This document shows positions 36,418 through 47,320 of a stretch of 64,000 nt of DNA, in pieces (position 1 is the stretch's first letter; the number at the start of each line of letters is the position of its first letter). The notes under the pieces are model-generated. The model was not told the origin of the DNA, made no database searches, and saw only the letters and a list, made by a program, of their open reading frames with translations. The position numbers and the translations under genes were made by a program. This stretch comes from Pelagihabitans pacificus. GTDB taxonomy: Bacteria > Bacteroidota > Bacteroidia > Flavobacteriales > Flavobacteriaceae. The stretch is from positions 1,240,001-1,304,000 of the forward strand of contig NZ_VIKU02000001.1 of assembly GCF_009371985.2 (NCBI RefSeq), given 5' to 3'.

Positions 36418-39400
36418 TCAATGTTTTTCAATATATAATTTTGTGTTCACTTCATCAAAAGCGATTGCTGTACCTTTTTCCAACTTTTCCTCAAAATCAA
36501 GTTCAGCGGTCAAGGTCTCGGTTTTGATATAATTCATATTACTTGCCACTGCATTTTCGACTAGACCGTCTTTCTGAATCTTAATGTCGATTTTGTCAGT
36601 GACCTCGAAGCCGGAGTCTTTTCGAAGATTCTGTATTCGATTTACCAATTCCCGGGCGATTCCTTCCTTCCTGAGATCATCATCAATGGTCACATCCAAG
36701 GCTACTGTGAGCGGGCCAGCACTTGCTACCAACCAACCCTCGATATCTTGTGATGTGATTTCTACATCCAATAACTGTAATTTAATGGTTTTATTTTCAA
36801 TTTCAATACTTATTTCGCCCTTTTGCTCAATTTCTTGGATATGTTCCTGTCCAAATTGCGCTACCACTTGAGCAATTTTCTTCATATCCTTGCCGTATTT
36901 AGGCCCTAAGGTCTTGAAATTGGGCTTTATCCGTTTTATCAAAATACCTGAGGCATCATCCAATAGGTCGATTTCCTTCACATTCACTTCCGATTTAATC
37001 AGATCGGCAACTGCTTCTATTTCATGCCGTTGATTTTCGTCCAGAACAGGGATCATTATCCGCTTCAGCGGTTGGCGTACCTTGATTTTCTCCTTTTGGC
37101 GAATAGACAGCACCAAGGAAGAAATGGTCTGCGCCTTCTCCATCTTACCTTCCAATTCCTTATCTACCATATCCGCCCTGTAGGATGGGAATTCCGCCAA
37201 ATGTACACTTTCAAAAGTTTCCTTTTTCGTGGCACCTGTTAAATCTTTGTAAAGACGATCCATGAAGAACGGGGCGATGGGAGCCGATAGTTTGGCCACT
37301 GTCACCAGACAGGTGTAAAGGGTTTGATAAGCCGAAATCTTATCTTTCTGATAATCCCCCTTCCAAAATCGCCTTCTGCATAAGCGCACATACCAATTGC
37401 TTAAATTCTCCTGCACGTAGTACGATACTGCCCGCGCTGCCTTGGTCGGTTCGTAATCGCTGTAGGCCGCATCGACCGTTTTGATCAGCGTATGCAACTC
37501 TGACAGAATCCACCGGTCGATTTCAGGTCTTTCGTTCAATGCAATGTCTTCCTCGACATAAGTGAATTCATCGATATTTGCATAGAGCGAAAAGAACGAA
37601 TACGTATTGTAAAGCGTGCCAAAGAACTTTCGCTTTACCTCTACGATGCCATCGATGTCGAATTTTAGATTGTCCCAGGGATTCGCATTGCTTATCAAAT
37701 ACCAACGGGTAGCATCTGCCCCGTGATCTTTCATCGTTTCAAAAGGATCAACGGCATTTCCAAGACGTTTCGACATTTTTTTGCCCTCCTTATCCAATAT
37801 CAATCCGTTGGAAACCACATTTTTATAGGCGACAGCGTCAAAAACCATCGTCGCTATGGCATGTAAGGTATAGAACCACCCCCTTGTCTGGTCGACCCCT
37901 TCGGCAATAAAGTCCGCTGGGAACGCTTCCCCCTTGTCGATAAAGTCCTTGTTCTCAAACGGATAATGCCATTGGGCATAGGGCATAGAGCCACTATCGA
38001 ACCAAACATCGATCAAATCGTTTTCTCGCCTCATCGGTTTTCCGGAAGCTGAAACCAAGGTAATTTGGTCTACAATGTTTTTATGCAAGTCGACCTTGTT
38101 GTAGTTCTCCTCCGAAAAGTCGCCCACCAAAAAATCTTCAAAAATATCTTTCTCCAAGACGCCCGCCGCAATCGCTTTTCCCATTTCGGACTTCAGCTCG
38201 GCCACTGACCCTATGATGATTTCTTCCCGACCATCGGTTGTTCTCCAAATGGGCAGTGGTATACCCCAATAACGGGAGCGCGATAGGTTCCAGTCGTTCG
38301 CATTGGCCAACCAGTTACCGAAACGCCCTTCCCCGGTCGACTTTGGTTTCCAGTTAATCGTTTCGTTCAATTCGAACATGCGATCCCTTACTTCGGTAAT
38401 CTTGATGAACCACGAATCCAAGGGATAGTAAAGAATGGGTTTATCGGTACGCCAACAATTTGGATAGCTGTGTACGTATTTCTCGACCTTAAAGGCCTTG
38501 TTCCCTTCCTTTAGTTTGATTGCCAATTCGACATCCACGGATCGTTCGGGGGCTTCGCCCTCGTCGTAGTATTCATTTTTAACATACTTCCCCGCCAAAG
38601 CTCCCATCTCCGGTCTAAATTTTCCCTGAAGGTCGACCAACGGAACTGGGTTGTTATGCTCATCGAGTACCAATAAAGGAGGTACTTCCGGAATGGCCTG
38701 TTTGGCCACCGTGGCATCATCGGCACCAAAGGTAGGGGCAGTATGAACGATTCCCGTACCATCTTCAGTGGTCACGAAATCCCCAGAAATGATCCTGAAG
38801 GCATTTTCGGGATTTTGATAGGGAAGTGCATACTCAAGAAGTTGCTCGTACCGGATGCCCAACAAATCTTTCCCCTTGAATTCCTTTACGACGTAATATG
38901 GTATTTTTTTGTCGCCGGATGTATACTCCAATAGTTCCGGCTTCGACGCTACCTGATGAAATTTCCCGGCAAATTGTTTTGATACCAAATTTTTTGCCAA
39001 GACCACATTCATAGGCTTAAAGGTGTATTGATTATAGGTCTCCACCAATACATAGTCTATTTTGGTTCCTACGGTCAAAGCCGTATTGGAAGGCAGTGTC
39101 CACGGGGTCGTTGTCCAGGCCAAGAAATAAACGGTCCCCTCATTTTGCAGAAACTCGGGAAGGGTTTTTTCAATCGCTTTGAACTGTGCCACTACCGAAG
39201 TATCGGTCACATCTTGATAGGTGCCCGGTTGGTTCAACTCATGTGAACTCAAGCCCGTACCTGCCTTGGGGGAATAAGGTTGAATGGTATATCCTTTGTA
39301 GATAAGGCCTTTGTCGTAGATTTGCTTCAATAACCACCAGACCGACTCCATGTACTTAGGCTTATAGGTGATGTAGGGGTCATCCATATCTACCCAATAT

Positions 39401-39816
39401 CCTAACTGCTCCGTCATCTCGTTCCAGACATCGGTATAGCGCATCACCGCTTTTTTACAGGCCGCATTGTATTCTTCCACTGATATTTTCTTCCCGATAT
39501 CTTCCTTGGTAATCCCCAGTTCTTTTTCTACTCCTAATTCTATTGGCAGTCCGTGGGTATCCCAACCGGCTTTTCGCTTCACCTGAAAACCTTTCATCGT
39601 CTTAAATCGCGGGAAGATATCCTTGATCGTACGTGCTATAACATGGTGAATGCCAGGCATCCCATTAGCAGAAGGTGGCCCTTCGTAAAAAACATAGTTC
39701 GGCTTACCTTCCCTGGTAGAAACGCTTTTTTCAAAAATGTCGTTTTGCTTCCAATACTCCAGAATCTCTTCTGCAACTTTTGGGAGGTCCAATCCTTTAT
39801 ATTCAGTGAACTTCAT
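36418..39816 (-). CDS. ileS: Isoleucine--tRNA ligase
   Basis: Charges tRNA-Ile. 1132 residues from ATG 39816; a GTG six codons earlier is less likely. The length is that of the long, eukaryote-like IleRS clade, associated in the literature with natural mupirocin resistance. HIGH-type motif in GMPGIHHVIAR near residue 50; KMSKR in GKKMSKRLGNAVDPFE; editing domain between them (YFLAWTTTPWTLPSNTAL, GTGIVHTAPTFGADD). First gene of an ileS, dksA-like, adhesin-like, lspA series on the minus strand. Confidence 0.97.
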   Translation of the reverse strand: MKFTEYKGLDLPKVAEEILEYWKQNDIFEKSVSTREGKPNYVFYEGPPSANGMPGIHHVIARTIKDIFPRFKTMKGFQVKRKAGWDTHGLPIELGVEKELGITKEDIGKKISVEEYNAACKKAVMRYTDVWNEMTEQLGYWVDMDDPYITYKPKYMESVWWLLKQIYDKGLIYKGYTIQPYSPKAGTGLSSHELNQPGTYQDVTDTSVVAQFKAIEKTLPEFLQNEGTVYFLAWTTTPWTLPSNTALTVGTKIDYVLVETYNQYTFKPMNVVLAKNLVSKQFAGKFHQVASKPELLEYTSGDKKIPYYVVKEFKGKDLLGIRYEQLLEYALPYQNPENAFRIISGDFVTTEDGTGIVHTAPTFGADDATVAKQAIPEVPPLLVLDEHNNPVPLVDLQGKFRPEMGALAGKYVKNEYYDEGEAPERSVDVELAIKLKEGNKAFKVEKYVHSYPNCWRTDKPILYYPLDSWFIKITEVRDRMFELNETINWKPKSTGEGRFGNWLANANDWNLSRSRYWGIPLPIWRTTDGREEIIIGSVAELKSEMGKAIAAGVLEKDIFEDFLVGDFSEENYNKVDLHKNIVDQITLVSASGKPMRRENDLIDVWFDSGSMPYAQWHYPFENKDFIDKGEAFPADFIAEGVDQTRGWFYTLHAIATMVFDAVAYKNVVSNGLILDKEGKKMSKRLGNAVDPFETMKDHGADATRWYLISNANPWDNLKFDIDGIVEVKRKFFGTLYNTYSFFSLYANIDEFTYVEEDIALNERPEIDRWILSELHTLIKTVDAAYSDYEPTKAARAVSYYVQENLSNWYVRLCRRRFWKGDYQKDKISAYQTLYTCLVTVAKLSAPIAPFFMDRLYKDLTGATKKETFESVHLAEFPSYRADMVDKELEGKMEKAQTISSLVLSIRQKEKIKVRQPLKRIMIPVLDENQRHEIEAVADLIKSEVNVKEIDLLDDASGILIKRIKPNFKTLGPKYGKDMKKIAQVVAQFGQEHIQEIEQKGEISIEIENKTIKLQLLDVEITSQDIEGWLVASAGPLTVALDVTIDDDLRKEGIARELVNRIQNLRKDSGFEVTDKIDIKIQKDGLVENAVASNMNYIKTETLTAELDFEEKLEKGTAIAFDEVNTKLYIEKH

Positions 39817-40007
39817 ACGAACTGCTTCTAGCACTGCAAATTAAGGCTGCAAAATTAGGGATTTTTGATGGATTTCATTGGATTTCTAACACTGTAAATA
39901 TCAGGTGAACAACCACAAATGTGATTAAATGTTAAAAAAGTAGCATCCAAAAACAAAATTAGCCCGTATATCCTATCGTAAAACTATAAACACAAAAAAC
40001 TGAAAAC

Positions 40008-40394
40008 ATGAAAAAAGTAATTCTAAGTTCCATTTTAATGATCGCCCTTGCTTTCTCCTTCACATCGTGTAGAGATGCTGCCGATAAAGCAAAAGAGGCC
40101 ACCGAAGCCGCCGCCGATGCTGCCGATGAAGCTGCCGATGCCACCGAGGGGGCAATGGAAAAAGCAGGTGATGCCATGGAGAGTGCCGCGGAAGCTACAG
40201 AGGAAGCTGCCGAGGGCGCCATGGAAAAAGCCGGAGAGGCTATGGATGATGCCAAAGAAGCTACCGATAATGCCGTAGAAGGAGTTAAGGATGCCGCCGG
40301 TGAAGCTGCAGATAAGGCCAAAGAAGCTGGGAATCAGGTAAAAGATGCCGCCAAGGATGCTGCGGACAAGGCAAAGGAAGCCGTAAAGAATTAA
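40008..40394 (+). CDS. Alanine-rich repeat lipoprotein
   Basis: 128 residues. Lipoprotein signal KKVILSSILMIALAFSFTSC, then about 108 residues made almost only of Ala, Glu, Asp, Lys and Met in an amphipathic helical pattern resembling LEA proteins, apolipoproteins or YtxH-type stress proteins. Two 22-residue repeats are present (see the repeat entry). Lipid-anchored, probably a stress or envelope-stabilising protein; inferred. It is followed by a strong terminator and stands alone. A long frame on the opposite strand reflects only the codon bias of the alanine repeats. Confidence 0.88.
   Translation: MKKVILSSILMIALAFSFTSCRDAADKAKEATEAAADAADEAADATEGAMEKAGDAMESAAEATEEAAEGAMEKAGEAMDDAKEATDNAVEGVKDAAGEAADKAKEAGNQVKDAAKDAADKAKEAVKN
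40146..40277 (+). repeat. Two tandem 66-bp (22-residue) repeats within the lipoprotein gene
   Basis: Unit 1 (40146-40211) and unit 2 (40212-40277) both begin EGAMEKAG and continue with AM..A.EAT..A at matching positions. The DNA has drifted between the units, so the duplication is not very recent. The 22-residue unit equals two 11-mers, as in LEA-type and apolipoprotein helices. Confidence 0.75.
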
Positions 40395-40411
40395 CGAAAC
40401 GTCAAATCTTT

Positions 40412-40448
40412 AAAATCCCCGGCAGCATTTAGCTACCGGGGATTTTTT
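40412..40448 (+). terminator. Rho-independent terminator after the repeat lipoprotein gene
   Basis: The arms AATCCCCGG (40414-40422) and CCGGGGATT (40436-40444) pair perfectly; an inner AGC/GCT adds to the stem, and six T follow. It is 18 bp after the stop. The reverse direction has TTTT after the stem, so it may also stop the convergent receptor transcript (stop at 40488). Confidence 0.9.
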
Positions 40449-40487
40449 ATCCCTTTATTTTTTCCAATTCCTCTTTTAGGAGCGCAA

Positions 40488-42899
40488 CTAGAAACTATAG
40501 CCCAAGCCGACTATCAGATTACTACCCGGCGCCGTAATTCCCGATGAGTAGGTACGATAGCGTTGATTCGTAATGTTTTCAAGACTCAGGGTTGCCCTTA
40601 ACGTATTGGAAACATTGTATTGGGAACGAAAATTAAGGGTGTACCAAGAGGGCGAATACGGATTTCCATTCGTATCGACCGCATAGATAAATTCCTTGTT
40701 TCTTTCCGATAGGGCCAAATCCTCAAAAGGGATTTCCCCGTTATAGTTAACAAATAGGTCTGCCTTAAGCCGCTGGTTTTTCCACATGATATGAAAATCG
40801 CCAAAAGTCGGCGCCACGTGCCTGCCGGGCGAATCGGTGCCATTATCTTCTTCCTCGACGCCTTCGGTAAGGGTCAGGTTGGCCGCAAGGGATAGGTTAT
40901 CGGTTAAAAACGCATCCAATCCAAACTCAAAGCCATACACGTAGGCCTTTGCCGCATTTTGTATCGCCTGTACATTGCTTAATTCACCATTATATTCGAT
41001 CTGCGACTGGCCATTGAACAGAAAATCGCGCCGTACTAGGGCATCGACCAAATAGGTGTAGAAAGTGGCTCCTTTGACGACTACCCGGTCCTTGAAATTC
41101 TTTTGTAAGCCTAGTTCCGTAGTATAGGCGTATTCAGGTTCCAAATCTGGATTAGGAACGACCACTGATCCGGGCTCGGAATCAAATATTTTGCCGACAT
41201 CGTCGATGTTCGGGGCACGAAAACCGGTAGAGCCATTCCAGGTAATTTGCCAATTGACCCAAGGAAACCAGCTCATACCCAAACTTCCGGTCAAGGCACC
41301 ATTGTTCAAATTCGCATTATCAAAAGGAAAGGGATAAAAAGTCTTGTCAAAAACGGCGTCTATCCACACATGGCTATACCGTACTCCCGATAACAAGGTT
41401 AAATTCGGCTTTGCCTTGTACTCTCCAGTAACATATCCTGCCAGTGTTTGCCAGGTAGATCCATCAGGATAACGGGATGCCGCCGAAGAAACAAGATTGG
41501 TCTCAATATTCCTTTTACTTCCTTCGGAGCCTATTTTGTTCAATACGTATTCGGTACCATAGTACAACTTCAAATCCCCTATTTTTTTATTTTCAAAGTC
41601 GATATTCATCGATAGCGCATTCACGCTTTCTTTGGTGGTAAATAGATCGAGATCATTAAAACTTCGGTTATTCCTGCTTTCCTCAAAGAATTGATAGGCA
41701 GTCGTGACCCGAAGACCGTCATAGAACTTTCCCTTTCCCTTTTTTTCAATCTGTAGATTTGAAAGAAGCCATTTTTGGGGACCGTAAAACCATTCTGCAG
41801 ACCGAAGACCGTCTCCCTCCGCATCCGGACGAATCAACCGGTCATATCGAGAGTAATCGGAGGTCTCCGAATAATGGGTGTTGAATTTAAAAAGCCAATC
41901 GCTGTTCGGCTTAAAGGTGATTTTTTGCATGAGATTGATTTGGTCGTATCCTGTGGGGAGCTGCTTTCTGGGGTCTGAATTGGACACCAGCCGATCTTCG
42001 CCATTCAACCTCACGACGTAGTTATTTCTCAAATAGCTGTCAGGGCCATGTTCGCCCATCATCAAATCGCCAAAACCATTGTAGGTTACACTGGTCAGCG
42101 ACGCCCACTTCTTATTGCCTATATTTAAATCCAAATGCCCTGTATTCTCGTCATTTGCAGAAGAAAACCGATAATTCGCATTTCCGGAAACCTCTAGGCT
42201 ATCAATGGTCGAAAACTGTGGTTTTTTGGTATAGAAGTTCATGACCCCACCCATGGCATCGCTCCCATAGATGACGGAGCCCGGACCAAAAATTACCTCG
42301 GTATTACGTACCGTATAGGGATCTATTGAAATCACGTTTTGAAGATTACCGCCGCGAAAGATGGCATTGTTCATTCTGACCCCATCTACAGAAAGCAATA
42401 GTCGGTTGGTTGAAAAACCCCGAATCATCGGACTGCCCCCTCCCAACTGACTTTTTTGCACAAAGACCTTTCCACTACTTTGCAGCAAGTCAGCGGAGGT
42501 TTGCGGGTTATTAAAGGCTATTTCCCTGGAGTCGATAGAGGCTATTTTCTGGGGAACGTCTTTCTTTTGTTGTTCCCATTTCGAGACGGACATTACCACC
42601 TCGTCCAACTGTTGTGCTTTCATGACCATGTATACGCGCCCTCCTTGCCTGTTTATCTGGCCGGGAGTTGTCTTTCTTATCTGATAACCGATATGCTTAA
42701 AGGTTATACGTTCACTTCGTGCAAAGACAGAAAGGTCGCACTTACCGTCCAAATCGGACAAAGCAGTCTTCGACTTGTCAAAGTTATAAATCGCGACGTT
42801 AGAAATGGGCTCTTCTGTATCCGCGTCCAAAACAGTAATTTGTTGGCCGTAGACAGACTGAAAAAAAAGAAAAACTAATGCGTAAAGTATCCGCTGCAT
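40488..42899 (-). CDS. TonB-dependent receptor, haem/haemoglobin type
   Basis: 803 residues. Signal peptide (QRILYALVFLFFQSVYGQ), short carboxypeptidase-like domain (ITVLDADTEEPISNVAIYN; about 20-100), plug (about 115-235) with SPMIRGFSTNRLLLSVDGVRMNNAIFRGGNLQNVISID, a wording typical of haem/haemoglobin receptors, and a barrel ending in ITAPGSNLIVGLGYSF. Likely imports haem or a related iron source; inferred from the plug. Its ATG is 3 bp after the recO stop, so it is very likely translated from a recO transcript. Confidence 0.9.
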   Translation of the reverse strand: MQRILYALVFLFFQSVYGQQITVLDADTEEPISNVAIYNFDKSKTALSDLDGKCDLSVFARSERITFKHIGYQIRKTTPGQINRQGGRVYMVMKAQQLDEVVMSVSKWEQQKKDVPQKIASIDSREIAFNNPQTSADLLQSSGKVFVQKSQLGGGSPMIRGFSTNRLLLSVDGVRMNNAIFRGGNLQNVISIDPYTVRNTEVIFGPGSVIYGSDAMGGVMNFYTKKPQFSTIDSLEVSGNANYRFSSANDENTGHLDLNIGNKKWASLTSVTYNGFGDLMMGEHGPDSYLRNNYVVRLNGEDRLVSNSDPRKQLPTGYDQINLMQKITFKPNSDWLFKFNTHYSETSDYSRYDRLIRPDAEGDGLRSAEWFYGPQKWLLSNLQIEKKGKGKFYDGLRVTTAYQFFEESRNNRSFNDLDLFTTKESVNALSMNIDFENKKIGDLKLYYGTEYVLNKIGSEGSKRNIETNLVSSAASRYPDGSTWQTLAGYVTGEYKAKPNLTLLSGVRYSHVWIDAVFDKTFYPFPFDNANLNNGALTGSLGMSWFPWVNWQITWNGSTGFRAPNIDDVGKIFDSEPGSVVVPNPDLEPEYAYTTELGLQKNFKDRVVVKGATFYTYLVDALVRRDFLFNGQSQIEYNGELSNVQAIQNAAKAYVYGFEFGLDAFLTDNLSLAANLTLTEGVEEEDNGTDSPGRHVAPTFGDFHIMWKNQRLKADLFVNYNGEIPFEDLALSERNKEFIYAVDTNGNPYSPSWYTLNFRSQYNVSNTLRATLSLENITNQRYRTYSSGITAPGSNLIVGLGYSF

Positions 42900-42902
42900 A
42901 TA

Positions 42903-43622
42903 CTAGCTAAAAACTTCATTCAAAATGGCCAGGGATTTAGGTTTTCGAAACCCCTGCAAATGTAATTCAAAATAGAGGACAAGGGATTTCAAAAGATCTT
43001 GTCGGCTGGCCTTTGTCATCCTAACGGTATGTATCCCATCAAAATTTATGCCCAAGAAGGTTTTGAAATAGGTTAAGTTTTCACCTATAAGAATAGGGTT
43101 CAATGAGGGAGTATCCGTAAATTCCCCTTCGTGCAAATCGAAACTAGAAGCCTCAATCCGATTCGTGTCGGGATAGAAACCCAAATATTTGGTGAGTTCC
43201 AACAAGAAGTAGATATGAAAGTTGGCAATATTGTCGTGGGTATCCATCCATTGTAACGAAGCTTCCAAGAAATCGAACAACCCTTGATTGCGCTCCTCTT
43301 CATGAATACTATTTCCCAACATCTCTGCCAAGAAAAGGGTCATTGCATTCTTGGCCATGTCGGCATGCAGTGTCCGATATGGGTGGACAACCCTAGCATC
43401 CCGAATGCTTTCCAGAGTGCCTCTGTTACGATGGGTGGCTGCCAGCTCCAATTGGGTAAGGGGTTGAAAGAGTGCTGTTTTCAGTTTTCCCCGCTTAGAT
43501 GCCAAGATACCTTTGAGCATATAGCTTTTCAAACCATCCGAAGCCGTGAATGCCTTGACAATAAGACTGGTATCACCGTATTTAATAGCGGAAAACACAA
43601 TTGCACGGGTGGTCACCTGCAT
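42903..43622 (-). CDS. recO: DNA repair protein RecO
   Basis: Helps load RecA on single-stranded gaps together with RecF and RecR. 239 residues from ATG 43622, which starts MQVTTRAIVFSAIKYGDTSLIV, the classic N-terminal OB-fold of RecO; a longer in-frame start 37 codons upstream gives a Cys/Phe-rich sequence unlike the family. The zinc cysteines found in some RecO proteins are absent. The next gene, a TonB receptor, begins 3 bp after its stop. Confidence 0.94.
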   Translation of the reverse strand: MQVTTRAIVFSAIKYGDTSLIVKAFTASDGLKSYMLKGILASKRGKLKTALFQPLTQLELAATHRNRGTLESIRDARVVHPYRTLHADMAKNAMTLFLAEMLGNSIHEEERNQGLFDFLEASLQWMDTHDNIANFHIYFLLELTKYLGFYPDTNRIEASSFDLHEGEFTDTPSLNPILIGENLTYFKTFLGINFDGIHTVRMTKASRQDLLKSLVLYFELHLQGFRKPKSLAILNEVFS

Positions 43623-43798
43623 GACTTTATGATGGTTTGGGACAAAGATAGCGTGAAAAAAAACGAAAAACGAAGTACGGGGTACGAAGGAAAAAAACCG
43701 TTTACAACGACATGTTCGAATATTTGAATCCAAGACCGGTCGGCCCTAAAAGTTGGTTAATCCGTTAACAATAGCCATGGTTATGCTCTTGAAAACTA

Positions 43799-43834
43799 AA
43801 AAACCTGATCGGTCTAATAGACCGGTCAGGTTTT
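43799..43834 (-). terminator. Rho-independent terminator of gdhA
   Basis: The arms AAACCTGATCGGTCT and AGACCGGTCAGGTTT pair along 15 positions with one G-U pair around an AAT loop. The minus strand continues into a run of T. It lies about 30 bp past the gdhA stop at 43863. Confidence 0.9.
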
Positions 43835-43862
43835 CCCTACCTCTTGTTGTCAATGTCTTACC

Positions 43863-45224
<1,362 letters not shown>

Positions 45225-45320
45225 TTAGGAATAAGTTTTTTTATTGAATTAAAAATATAACGGCAAAAATATACTATTCCTATAATTTAAAACCGCTTTT
45301 TTTAAAAATATGACAAAACG

Positions 45321-46475
45321 TTATCCGATAGCCTGTTCTAAGTCGGCAATCAAATCCCGAATATCCTCAATACCAACGCTCAAACGTATCAAAGAATCAA
45401 CCACCCCGCTTTTCTCACGCTCTTCCTTGGGGATGCTCGCATGGGTCATACTGGCGGGATGACCGGCCAAACTCTCCACCCCACCCAACGATTCTGCAAG
45501 GGTGAACAGCTTCAATTTTTCCACTATTTTTATGGCTTCATCATAATTACTGCCTTTCGGCACGAACGAAATCATCCCCCCAAAATCACTCATCTGACTC
45601 TTGGCGATATCGTGATTGGGATGATTTTCGAATCCTGGCCAGTATACCTTTTCTATTTTGGGGTTGCCCGCGAGGTATTCGGCTACCGCCTTCCCGTTTT
45701 CGCAGTGGCGCTGCATACGCACGTGTAAGGTCTTTATTCCTCTAAGAACCAAAAAGCTATCCATTGGACCACATACGGCACCGCTTGCGTTTTGAAGAAA
45801 ATAAAGCTTGTCGGCCAAATCCTTGTCCCTTACTACCAAGGCTCCTACCACCACATCGCTGTGGCCTCCCAGATATTTCGTCGCCGAGTGCATTACGATA
45901 TCGGCGCCAAGATCTAAAGGGGTCTGTAAATAGGGAGTGGCAAAAGTGTTATCGACAGCCAAAAGCAACCGGTACTTTTTCGCCAATTTCGAGATTGCAC
46001 GGATATCGATGACATTCATCATCGGATTCGTCGGGGTTTCTGTCCAGATGAGCTTGGTATTCCCATTAATGTATTCCTCAATGGTGTGGACGTTCTGCAT
46101 CCCAATAAAATGAAAACGGATACCAAATTTTTCGAACACTTGTTTGAATAATCGATAGCTTCCACCATATAAATCATTTGTTGAGACTACCTCATCACCT
46201 GGATTCAGCAACTTGATGACCGCATCGATAGCTGCCAAGCCACTGGCAAAGGCCAAGCCATAATTTCCATTTTCAATACTGGCCAATGACTTCTCCAATG
46301 CGGTTCTGGTGGGGTTGGCACTTCGAGAATATTCGTAGCCTTGATGGCCGCCCGGAGTACTCTGTGCATAGGTCGATGTTTGATAGATAGGTGGCATGAC
46401 TGCCCCATAGGCCTTATCGGGTTCCTGCCCTCCGTGAATAGCCTTGCTATTGAATTTTAACTTTTTTTCGCTCAT
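45321..46475 (-). CDS. metB: Cystathionine gamma-synthase / trans-sulfuration enzyme
   Basis: PLP enzyme of methionine synthesis joining an activated homoserine with cysteine. 384 residues. N-terminal FNSKAIHGGQEPDKAYGAVMPPIYQTSTYAQ; PLP lysine in HSATKYLGGHSDV; C-terminal ESLGGVESLAGHPASMTHASIPKEERE. Cystathionine gamma-lyase and gamma-synthase cannot be separated safely by eye, so metB is the likely but not certain choice. No SAM riboswitch was seen in the short upstream region. Confidence 0.92.
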   Translation of the reverse strand: MSEKKLKFNSKAIHGGQEPDKAYGAVMPPIYQTSTYAQSTPGGHQGYEYSRSANPTRTALEKSLASIENGNYGLAFASGLAAIDAVIKLLNPGDEVVSTNDLYGGSYRLFKQVFEKFGIRFHFIGMQNVHTIEEYINGNTKLIWTETPTNPMMNVIDIRAISKLAKKYRLLLAVDNTFATPYLQTPLDLGADIVMHSATKYLGGHSDVVVGALVVRDKDLADKLYFLQNASGAVCGPMDSFLVLRGIKTLHVRMQRHCENGKAVAEYLAGNPKIEKVYWPGFENHPNHDIAKSQMSDFGGMISFVPKGSNYDEAIKIVEKLKLFTLAESLGGVESLAGHPASMTHASIPKEEREKSGVVDSLIRLSVGIEDIRDLIADLEQAIG

Positions 46476-46568
46476 CTTGTATAATTATTGCTGCAAATGT
46501 ATCGTTATCTTTGGACGCATACAATACTCGCCCCTCGAGTGCATCATGCCCCAATAAAACCGAAAGCC

Positions 46569-47318
46569 ATGCCTATGAAGTCTTCCATGACTTATGTACT
46601 TCTTTTTTTATTGCTCATTGGTTGTAAGAAAACGGAAAAACTTACTTTCGAACCTTTGATGGTCAATGAGAATGAATGTGCTGAGTGCACCAAGGTCTCT
46701 ATCGTCGTTCCCAAGCCTCTTGACAGAACCAGGCTGGCAAATACTATCAACGCCACCCTCGAGGAAGAAATCATCGCCCTCTTGTCTTTTGACGATGAAG
46801 TGGAAGTCACCTCCATGGACGAAGCGATTCAATCGTTTAGCCAGGGTTATCAGAAAATGAGAGACCTTTTTGAAGATGAAACCACTCCTTGGGAAGCAAA
46901 AATAGAAGGTACCATTACCTATGAAGATACCGAGCACTTAACTATCGAAATGAATTCGTACATCTTTACTGGTGGTGCCCATGGGTACAGTATCAACCAG
47001 TTTTTAAACTTTGATAAACAAAAAGGTAGGGAGCTAGAAAATTGGGAGTTGTTCAAAAACCAACAGGATTTTGAAGAATTCGCGGAAACGAAATTCCGGG
47101 AACAGGAGGCAATCCCCGAGAACGCATCAATCAACCATACCGGACTCATGTTTGAAAGGGATAGCTTTTATTTGCCCGACAACATTGGCTTCACCGAACA
47201 GGGAATCAAACTACTTTACAACCCGTACGAAGTGGCTTCCTATTCCGACGGGGCCATTAGCCTCGTGTTGCCCTTTGAAGAGGTAAAACCTTATCTGGCC
47301 AATCGGATAAAGTCGTAA
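46569..47318 (+). CDS. DUF4163/DUF3298 (RsiV-like) lipoprotein
   Basis: 249 residues from ATG 46569, which opens into a lipoprotein signal (KSSMTYVLLFLLLIGC). Upstream in-frame codons belong to the divergent region with metB. The mature part matches the DUF4163 plus DUF3298 pair: EGTITYEDTEHLTIEMNSYIFTGGAHGYS, then FLNFDKQKGRELENWELF and GIKLLYNPYEVASYSDGAISLVLPFEEVKPYL. Related domains occur in B. subtilis RsiV (lysozyme sensor) and PdaC. Here there is no sigma factor nearby, so only an envelope role can be inferred. Confidence 0.9.
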   Translation: MPMKSSMTYVLLFLLLIGCKKTEKLTFEPLMVNENECAECTKVSIVVPKPLDRTRLANTINATLEEEIIALLSFDDEVEVTSMDEAIQSFSQGYQKMRDLFEDETTPWEAKIEGTITYEDTEHLTIEMNSYIFTGGAHGYSINQFLNFDKQKGRELENWELFKNQQDFEEFAETKFREQEAIPENASINHTGLMFERDSFYLPDNIGFTEQGIKLLYNPYEVASYSDGAISLVLPFEEVKPYLANRIKS

Positions 47319-47320
47319 GC

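Noticed and set aside
36418-39816. Mobile mupirocin-resistance ileS2 gene
   Set aside because: The long IleRS form is normal in Bacteroidota and the gene sits in a conserved housekeeping context with dksA-like and lspA, so it is not an acquired resistance copy.
39959-40321. Long minus-strand frame rich in Ala/Ser opposite the repeat lipoprotein
   Set aside because: It is a mirror of the GCC/GAA-rich codons of the lipoprotein; the plus-strand frame has a signal peptide and lipobox, the minus-strand one has nothing.
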